The translations under genes and the position numbers were made by a program. From the NCBI GenBank assembly GCA_020650975.1, contig JAIPMN010007351.1, forward strand, positions 1 to 30,326: a stretch of DNA of 30,326 bases, in the 5' to 3' direction. How positions within the stretch are numbered: position 1 is the first letter of the stretch; every line of letters starts with the position of its first letter. This stretch comes from Apostichopus californicus (lineage: Eukaryota > Echinodermata > Holothuroidea > Aspidochirotida > Stichopodidae). The notes under the pieces are model-generated. The model saw only the letters and a list, made by a program, of their open reading frames with translations. It searched no databases and was not told the DNA's origin. Positions 1 through 10,300 of this stretch are shown here, in pieces.

Positions 1-1000
1 CTACACATCCAAACAGAATGCCAACAGTTCTGCCCTTAATATTCTACCATGTCAAAATTGATTGATTACTTGGTTCGATTGATCATTATCTTCTCTACAC
101 ATCCAAACAGAATGCCAACAGTTCTGCCCTTAATATTCTACCATGTCAAAATTGATTGATTACTTGGTTCGATTGATCATTATCTTCTCTACACATCCAA
201 ACAGAATGCAAATACTTCTGCCCTTAATTCTACCATGTCAAAATTGATTGATTACTTGGATTGATTGATCATTACCTTCTCTACACATCCAAACAGAATG
301 CCAACAGTTCTGCCCTTAATATTCTACCATGTCAAAATTGATTGATTACTTGTATCAATTGATCACTACCTTCTCTACACATCCAAACAGAATGCCAATA
401 CTTCTGCCCTTAATATTCTACCATGTCAAAATTGATTGATTACTTGGATCCATCGATCAATACCTTCTCTACACATCCAAACAGAATGCCGACAGTTCTG
501 CCCTTAATATTCTACCATGTCAAAATTGATTGATTACTTGTATCAATTGATCACTACCTTCTCTACACATCCAAACAGAATGCCAATACTTCTGCCCTTA
601 ATATTCTACCATGTCAAAATTGATTGATTACTTGTATCGATTGATCACTACCTTCTCTACACATCCAAACAGAATGCCAACAGTTCTGCCCTTAATATTC
701 TACCATGTCAAAATTGATTGATTACTTGTATCAATTGATCACTACCTTCTCTACACATCCAAACAGAATGCCAATACTTCTGCCCTTAATATTCTACCAT
801 GTCAAAATTGATTGATTACTTGGATCGATTGATCACTACCTTCTCTACACATCCAAACAGAATAGTTCTGCCCTTAATTCTACCATGTCAAAATTGATTG
901 ATTACTTGGATCGATTGATCAATACTTTCTCTACACATCCAAACAGAATGGCAACAGTTCTGCCTTTGATTCTACCTTGTCAAACTTCTCAAAGTTCTAA
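1..1000. repeat. 94-bp minisatellite, about 11 copies, in INTS2 intron 17
   Basis: The motif CTACACATCCAAACAGAATG recurs at 1, 95, 189, 281, 375, 469, 563, 657, 751, 845 and 931, a spacing of 94 bp with a few shorter units. The last unit decays before about 1000 and the first is cut by the window edge. From about 281 to 840 the units alternate between a CCAACAG or CCGACAG form and a CCAATAC form, giving a 188-bp higher-order period. Each unit contains near-palindromic ATCAATTGAT or ATCGATTGAT. Confidence 0.97.
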
Positions 1001-1118
1001 ACAACCTTTTCTTCCCCAGAGGCTCTAGTCTCCAAAATAATTGACACACAAACACAAATATTTACTAGACAATATGTTTAATTGAGGTAAGATGTGATGT
1101 ATATCACTTGTTACTCAC

Positions 1119-1362
1119 ATGTTCTTTCTCGAAAGGAAGACAGACTTCTAGAAGGATCTGAGTGGCTGCAGCCTCCTGCGCAGCTATAAGGGCCCCCTTA
1201 AGCTCCTCCCTCTCTGGGTCGGACGGAAGTGCTCGGGTGTTCCCCGGGTCAGATTTGACCCCGATCGCAGGGTTCGCTTGCAGGTGAGAGGCAAGGAATG
1301 CTCTGGAAGCAGCTAGGTATGCTCGGAGGATGTTTAGCACCACCTCCATGATAGGTGGACAT
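1119..1362 (-). CDS. INTS2: INTS2 exon 17 (last in window)
   Basis: Residues 833-914. It starts RCPPIMEVVLNILRAYLAAS, then REELKGALIAAQEAAATQIL and LEVCLPFEKEH (human RCPPLMDITLHMLNGYLLAS, REELKNALLAAQDSAAVQIL, LEICLPTEEEK). The acceptor is CTCTGCAG and the donor is CAT|GTGAGT in phase 0. Human INTS2 continues for roughly 290 more residues; no candidate exon was seen between 1 and 1118, which is mostly tandem repeat. Confidence 0.94.
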
Positions 1363-4300
1363 CTGCAGAGAAACAGACAGGAGAAAGTAAAATCGATTGT
1401 ATTATCAACCTGTGGGTGGAAATGACTTCTGAATAGTAGGAACCATTACACATTATATCTGCCATTCTGATCAACACAAGAAAAACACATCAGAAGACCA
1501 TTAGACAGAAAGTTGTGAGTTTCCACACAAGTATATGAATCAATCATCCACACAAAGCTGATTGGGAAATTATAAATAAAATATTGGAAAAGAGCAAATA
1601 ATTTGAACACAGAAAAGGATTCAAACCAAATTATTTCAGGTTATACAAGTTGTGCATTGTACACTCACCTATCCAGAACATAATGGGAATAATTCCCACA
1701 TGTAAAGAGTAATCAAGTTGGTGGCACCTATTGATGCTACACTGACCCTCTGAATGCAAACGCAGGAAGCTATTACCACTAACACAACGAGAGATCAATA
1801 ATTGTACTGAGGCAGTATCCTCACCTGAAGACTCTGAGGTCACACCTCAAGATTATTAAAGGATCTACAATCAAGTCTTCCTCTTTGAAATTGATAAGAG
1901 GCTTCGAATGAGAGAGAGCATTCACTGTCATGGTTTTGAGTCTGTGAATGTGAAGAGTAAAGGAAAACTTTAGAGAAAAGGTGACTCGAGAGGAAAACAC
2001 TGGAGTTTAGAATGTTTAGAAAATTCAATAATTGAAATAAAATTGCAGAATGCACACTTATTCTGAAGCATTCCATACAGGACCAGACATAATTTATGAC
2101 GCACACTCTCTAAGAATATGATAAGATGAATGGGTGGGTGGTTAGGTCTCTCCCTTCTCCAAAGAAAACAGATCTGTCCCCTTGCCTCCCCCCACACCCC
2201 CTACCCCACACCCTACCCCACACCCCCTACCTTTCTTTCTTCTACAATGGTGTCAGGAAATAACTATATAGAGCGATACACCATTCAGTATATATATCAA
2301 TGTTATAGGATAGTTAAGCTGACTTTACAACCAAGATAAATCACACAAAAAGTGGGAAGCTTATTATTCTTATCTTTCATAAACTTATCACTGCTTAGAT
2401 TATAATGCTCAGTGTGTTATATCATAACAAGAATAATACGATAATAATCACAGAGATGTCTGTCCATTTTGCCTCTTTGTAAGTTAAAAATTTCTCAAAA
2501 AGAACAAATAAAAGATAATTTCCTCCATACCTTCTTGGCATTTCTATATTCAGCTGTTTCCAAATATGAACTGTTAAAGTAACAGCCTTGAGAGGAACGT
2601 TAGACTCCAACAGTAGTTTCAAGGATTCCACGATTACATCAGCGTAATCCATAAGCGTGTGCTCGTCCAACAGCTGCAGTTGTTCTAAAAGGGATATCAC
2701 TAACGCTGAATCTGATTGGACCATTTGAAATGCTGTCAAAAAGGAGCAAATAAAATATAGTTTATCGCCATACACTTCATAAACATAAAGCATGAACATT
2801 GCTTCAATTTTGATACTATCCAGTTCTAACATGGCACATCAAAATGCAATTACAAGTTTGGATAGTCAAATTTTATTGACAATGACATAGTAAGAAATCT
2901 TAAACATTTTCAAACATTTTCAAGTTTAATTCTACTGATGAAGAGTCTGGCTTTAAAAGGTATTTTATAAATGCTTTTCATTTGATGACAAAGTGCCTGA
3001 CAATGTTTGGTTTTAGAATCCAATGGATTTAACTGAAATAAAATAAAGGACTGTTATTGCCTTTTACCTTTTCTCAATTCGCTTGGGGTAACCTTTCTTT
3101 GATGTAGGGGGGCAGACATCTTGTCCTCAGCCAGGGTTGCCTCGTCCATCCAATCCTCGACCAGACAGAGATGTGGGTAGTGAGTTACGAGGAGTCTCAG
3201 GAGAGACGGGTAGAGATGTCCGTAATCCGACAAATGTCGCTGGGCCTCTCTGAAGAGATACTTGATTGGAAGCTGAGACAAGACCTTTGTGGAATATGGT
3301 TCTGGCTTTTGGTGTATGATAACTATTTACATGGGAGAGTAAAAGAGTGGAAAGGGTAAATGTTAATCTTTCTAAACAATCTTGTTATCTAATTGTATCA
3401 GGTAATTTGCATTTCAAACAATCTTGTTATCTTATTTTGCCCTATCTTATCATAAAACAAGTCTCATGTTTAGGTAATATTCCTGTCTGGGTCAGTAATT
3501 TGTACAGAAACTTACCTCTTGTTAATGTTTACAAATTATTTGATTCATGTAACAACACAACCAAATGGAATTAACATAAATGCCTAAATATATGGAATAT
3601 ATCAATGGGGGATATTTCTATGAGAAGTTCTGCAATTTCTAGTAGTTCATAATGAAAACTTCAATATCCCTCCTTGCACAACTATCTTTGCAAAAGACTT
3701 TCAAGTGTTGATAACCATGAAAATTACTAATGACAACATCTACCAATTTCCATTTCTCTGTATTAATATGATGACTTCTCATAGAGCATACTAAGTTATG
3801 ACATCCAGAGGATAAAGTCAGATGGAACGAGAATTAGATCATCGATAATCCAAGAGAATTAGATCATCCTTGCGTTACTGTGCCAACATTTTTAGCCTAG
3901 ATGTTAACACCCTTATTAACCTAGTCAACAATGCAGCCATGAGAGATTTTAAAAGGATTTCTCTTAAAATTCATAGAGACGAGAAACACCCACTCCATAA
4001 CGAGCTGAAGTCAGTTCTTCAACAGACTAATTATATTTTGAGAAATAGGACAATCACACCAAAATTTTGAACTGTACGTTTTAAAAATTCTTTCGTTTAT
4101 AGGGCTGCCATATTTATTCAGGGTGTTGTTCCACAAACCTACTTTAATTCCTTTATTAACTTTTGATTTATTATTTGTTCATACAGTACATGCTATTTTA
4201 AGCTTTATAACTCTTAACTGCTTTTCATATCCTATTTATAAATATGTATTTTCATGTATTTATACTGGATTTTTAATAAACTTGAAACTTACGAAGTTGC

Positions 4301-7300
4301 TTGGTGTTTGTAAGAAGACAGTCTTCATAGAGGAGAAGGTAATACAACATCAGAAGCTGTGAAGTCAATTCGTTTCCCTGACCTTTGACCTTCTCGCCCC
4401 TCCCATCCTTTAATCTTGATGAACCGAATACTGAGAGTATCTCCTGCTCAGTGAGGGCTTGGTTCCGACAGAACTTTGAACCGACCTCGGTGGGGACCAC
4501 AGAACTGTGTACAAACGTCTCTAGGAGGGACGGGAGGATGGGGTGAAGAGGGGTACTGCAGTGAAGCATCTGTTGATAAATCCAGTCCTGTGAATTGCAA
4601 ATAAAAAGATGCAAATAGTTAAACTAAAGAGCATGTCATCATTTTTTTCTACTTTTAGACTTGTTTGGGATACTGGGTTATGATGGAAAGACTGACCACT
4701 GCTTAATACGACAAATATCTAGAAATCTTCATGTTACAGATTTATAGTAGATCATTCATTTTACCGCTGTTTATACTAAAGTGAACAGATTTTTTTCCAG
4801 GCAATCTGGGGACACGATAGCTGAGGTTGACCCTTCATGTTGACATGAAGGATCTCTTTCTATACTGTGTGTTTAAAGGAAGGGAGGGTGGAATTTTGAG
4901 AGCCCTCTGGATGTTTTGGAGATGCTATGTGTCAAGGATGATGTCAAAATGCCCAAGTTAGAACACCTCATCCAGAAACAAGTTTATTGTCTAAGATGAA
5001 AATCCATTGCCAAAAAGCTGGAAGGTACACTGGAAGTCTCAAAATTTATCACTTAGTACAAAATGATGTTTTTCAGGTGAATTTCAGGCAATGAGGCTAT
5101 TGTCTGGCTTGCCTATATATGAGAGGCACGAATTAACTTTGTGAACTACAAACATACTAACATTGAGTACTAACATTGACCTTGATTTAGCTATTTCGCA
5201 GAATAGGCACTTCAGTAACGTTAGGTTCAACCCTCTTTTTGACCCTACAGCTAAAACTAATAAATTTATTACTGTGTGTCCAAATTGATAACTTATGATG
5301 AACTTGTCATTATTCTGGCAACAATCTACCTTAATAGGAACACTGTGCTTAGAGAATGCTCTGCTCTTGAGGAGATGATAGACACAATGAACTGGAAGAA
5401 ATCCACTGACAGAAGCACTGAGTCCTGATGTAACAGCCACAGTAACAGCATGGGCAGCCACAACCTACACAGAGAAAGAAAGGAACAAACTGAGATAGCA
5501 CATAATTATGAGGATATGGAAGATGGTGGAGGAGGGGATAGAGTGTAACAGCCACAGTAACAGCATGGGCAGCCACAACCTACACAGAGAAAGAAAGGAA
5601 CAAACTAACATAGCACATATGAGGATATGGAAGATGGTGGAGGAGGGGATAGAGTGTAACAGCCACAGTAACAGCATGGGCAGCCACAACCTACACAGAG
5701 AAAGAAAGGAACAAACTAAGATAGCACATATGAGGATATGGAAGATGGTGGAGGAGGGGATAGAGTGTAACAGCCACAGTAACAGCATGGGCAGCCACAA
5801 CCTACACAGAGAAAGAAAGGAACAAACTAACATAGCACATATGAGGATATGGAAGATGGTGGAGGAGGGGATAGAGTGTAACAGCCACAGTAACAGCATG
5901 GGCAGCCACAACCTACACAGAGAAAGAAAAGAAACTAACATAGCACATATGATGGGGAGATGGTAGGGGAGGGCATAGAGTGTAACAGCCACAGTAACAG
6001 CATGGACAGCCACAACCTACACAGAGAAAGAAGGCAAGAAACTAACATAGCACATATGATGGGGAGATGGTAGGGGAGGGCATAGAGTGTAACAGCCACA
6101 GTAACAGCATGGGCAGCCACAACCTCAACAGAGAAAGAAGGCAAGAAACTAACATAGCACATATGATGGGGAGATGGTAGGGGAGGGCATAGAGTGTTAC
6201 AGCCACAGTAACAGCATGGACAGCCACAACCTACACAGAGAAAGAAAGCAAGAAACTAACATATGGGGATATGGAAGAAGGTTGAGGAGGGCATAGAGTG
6301 TAACAGCCACAGTAACAGCATGGACAGCCACAACCTCCACAGAGAAAGAAGGCAAGAAACTAACATAGCACATATGATGGGGAGATGGTAGGGGAGGGCA
6401 TAGAGTGTAACAGCCACAGTAACAGCATGGGCAGCCATGACCTAAACAGAGAAAGAAGGCAAGAAACTAACATAGCACATATGATGGGGAGATGGTAGGG
6501 GAGGGCATAGAGTGTAACAGCCGCAGTAACAGCATGGGCAGCCATGACCTAAACAGAGAAAGAAGGCAAGAAACTAACATAGCACATATGATGGGGAGAT
6601 GGTAGGGGAGGGCATAGAGTGTAACAGCCGCAGTAACAGCATGGACAGCCATGACCTAAACAGAGAAAGAAAAGAAACTAACATAGCACATATGGGTATA
6701 TGGAGGTTGAGGAGTGTAACAACCACAGTAATAACATGAAGTGCACACTACCCTACACAAGGAAACTAGTAAAATATGTCTAAAGCTAATACAAATAGTC
6801 TAACAGTGATACTAATAGTCTAACAGTGATATTTATACTAATACTAGTTCAATACTCATAGTTGTACTACAAAAAAAAATTATTTTCATTTCATATACAG
6901 AAACACTGAAAACTCCTAGATCGAAATGCAAAACAGAAATCCAGTTAGCTTTGTGATTCCTTGCCATACCGTTGCTGAAAATTCAAAATACTGTAACTAG
7001 CTGACTAAGATAGAGCACGTGAGTTAAATTTGTCTAAGAATTAATTGAGAACCAGAAAATATTTGTAGAAATCCCTTGTGGGCATCATCCATGTTTTTCA
7101 CTAATAAGGAATTTACAGTATAGAATTTTAAACCAAAATGTTTCAATATCCAGACAGAACAGTCTTTTCTACGTGAAATATAGACACATTTTACCAACTT
7201 TGAGCTAGCAAATGCCTTTAAATAGTTGTTCAGAGTTCCATGACATTGTTTATATACAGTGAAATATTTTTGAGAAAATGGCCAATTTATCCACCATTTG

Positions 7301-10300
7301 AGATAACCTGTTGACCCCTTGAAGCTCAGAGGGAGAAACCCTTATAGGAGGTCTAAGTGCACAGTTAAAGCAAGAGTATGAACTCTGAAACAGATTTCAT
7401 TACCTGGATGCCAGGTATGTTTCGTTGAAGACCTATAGAGCACCTTCATAGAACTAAACTGAACTGAATTTGACCAAACTATGTTCACCAAACAAAATCA
7501 TAGCATTGGAGAATTCAAAGATGAATTGTATCTTTAATTTTGGAGTTATCATGTTTAATCAGCTCTCAGATTTTGACACCTGGTGACCTCAGTTGACCTC
7601 TTCCAACTTCAATAGGCTTTTAAATCACACAAATAGATGCATCAGTTATATGCAGTGCAGACATTTATCTTACTTGTTCAGTGAAAACCTCTTGAGTGAA
7701 CAGGAGTCTTATCTTGGCCAGAGAGTTGGTACTAATAGCAATCTGATGGAGAAATGATGGAGATTTATAAGTGTCACCTTACAGTTAGGTTCAATCTATT
7801 GAAAGGTTGAGTTTAAACAGACATTTAGTTGAGATAGTAAATCAAAATAGGTAACATCAAGTGTAGTTAATCAAGTTGGCTGGAATGCTATAAAGTGAAA
7901 AGCAATGTTGTTGCTAGTTCCTCAGTTCTGGTATAATAAGTTATGTTAAGCCATTGCCTAACACAGGTTAATTTGTAACTTTGTATGGCCTAACATAGGT
8001 TAATTTGTAACTTTTCTATTGCATAACACAGGTTAAAATGTTACTTTTTATGGCCTATCACAGGTTGATTTGTAACTTTCTATGACCTAACACAGGAAAA
8101 TTTGTAACTTTCTATGATCTAAAACAGGTTAATTTGTAACTGGCTATGATCTAACACAGGATAGTTTATGTTAACTTTCTATTGCCTAACATAACACTGC
8201 CTAACATATTGCAACATTATAACATTGCCTAACATAACATAGCCTAACATATTGCCTAACATAACATAACCTAACATTGCCTAACATTGCCTTAACTTTC
8301 GGTTGCCTAACACAGGTGTATCTGTACCTTCATCCCAATTGTGGTACTGATGAGATCAAGTACAACCTGGACTTGATTAGAATGGAAGTGAATGGCCATG
8401 AGGAGCAACATCTCACTGAAAGAAGCACTGATACCACTCTTCCTGTAACATGGCCTTAAAGAAAGAAAACAAAAAAACAATAACTATATGTATTGCCAAT
8501 CGGTAGGCTAGAAAACTCATGTATATATCAATGATCTTTCTCACCGATGACAAAACAGAAAGGTTCTTCATTCTTGACAACTACCTCTACTGGAGGGAGT
8601 TAGACGTGATACTTATTTCAAAAGATTCAGCTAAAACACACAAGATATCACATCTAACATTATCCTTAGCATGCAATACTGGCTGCCTGTTGAATATCAG
8701 ATCTAATTTAAGATACTAGTTTTTGTTTTCAAATCATTGCACAAGGAAGCTGTGTATTATCTCTTTGTACAGTAAGCAGTATTGGCTATGCTCCAATGAA
8801 TCCCTTGCATCTCTATGTTACATTGAGAGCCCAGGCTTGTTGAAGTCCAAGCTCAAAATACACTTCTTTCATATTTTGCTTTCAGTTAATTGCACTTTGT
8901 TTCATTCTATTATAAAGCTAATTAGACTACTACTATGTTTGCATTATATAAATGTATTATCGTTATTGTTGTCGTTGCTATTGTTGTTGTCATTATTGTT
9001 ATATTTATTACTGAACAACATGAATAAAGCCTGCTTCAGACTGAGCCTTTAGAAATTATGAATTTGAACGAGAGAACAGTACGAACTGAGACAATGTGTT
9101 CCCCATGTAAGAAGCAAGACATAGTTGTATGTTCATATTTCACTGCTTAGAAGAAAATGGCATTCCCTAAAGAACAGGTGTGAGCAACCAATTAATAAAA
9201 CCATTGTCATATGCATATATTGTCAGTTGCATATATTGTCATTAGCATATATTGTCATTTGCATATATTTTCATTTGCATATATAGTGTTACAAATGACC
9301 ATTGCTTTTCCCTGCGAATCTTCATCAATTGGGTTGCAAAATCAAGACACACATACCGATCAAATGCAGGTGGGTGAAGCCAAATGGCTTATCATAAACA
9401 CTTCACGTCATGGCAGCTATCCAATAGCGTATGTCTATTTGATAACTTTATGACTGAAATGACATTAAATTACCTCAGAACATACTAAAACATTGAGGAA
9501 ACCTATATGAGCATATCAAAGAGCAAGCTGTTGCTGTGCTACAGTCATAACATATACAGGGTTGTCCACAATGATTCAAGTCAAAGTTAAAGGAGAGTAC
9601 TGCAGGGTTAGTAAACCAGTTGCACATGTCTTTCCCCAAACAGCTAGGTGTGATTAGAGAACTGTTGCTCTGTTTATTCCTAAAGTTCGAATGGTACACA
9701 ACAATGCTTTAACGAAAACACAAAAGGAATTGTAACTGGAAGTATTGTTCATTATTAAGATACACTAGTAAGGAAAAACCACAAAAAATTACTCTACTTA
9801 CAACTGAAGTTAAATGCAGAAAGCTCCTTTAATCCCTAATTGATGGTCACACTTTAACAGAATCATACAATGTGAAACAAAAATGTTCTCTGACTCACTA
9901 CTTTAACGCAACTGCACAAACTGAATATCACATGAATTGCTACTTTTTTTTTTTATTTAAACATTCTAAATTTGTAATTTACCTTTCAAATTCAGGTCCT
10001 TCATCTACTAGCCAATGGATCCATTCCAGGACAACTTGGCTATCAACACTGTGGAATAGACAGGAAAAGAGTATGTGTTAGTGGTGGCAGTAAATAAGAA
10101 TTACATATTGCTTGTGGTGACCTAATATTTAATACTTATGGTGGCATACTCCTATTAGAGTCTATATCCATCCGCTCGATTGTTCTCCTTCAGGAAAAGT
10201 GCCAAAAAGCAGCAGGAGAACATCTTTTTTGACTGTTATCAATCATGATCTAGATTTTTGTGGCTTGCATGTTGAAGAGCATGATTGGAAGTACATGTGG

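Noticed and set aside
1-1118. Next INTS2 exon inside the window
   Set aside because: No segment resembles the human residues after about 925, and nearly all of it is 94-bp repeat.
1840-2106. 88-codon minus-strand frame over INTS2 exon 16
   Set aside because: Wrong frame across the exon 16 acceptor; the phase-correct reading matches INTS2.
5508-5966. 152-codon plus-strand open frame with 37-residue repeats, and 182-codon minus-strand counterpart (5465-6013)
   Set aside because: Both arise because four array units are exactly 111 bp (37 codons) and so stay in frame by arithmetic. They are the splice-site array read as protein.
5465-6660. Recursive (ratchet) splicing sites, because each decoy is AG followed directly by GT
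   Set aside because: The downstream sequence GTTGTGG is a poor donor (no GTRAGT), and the GT is simply the first Val codon of exon 12. Decoy acceptors are the simpler reading.
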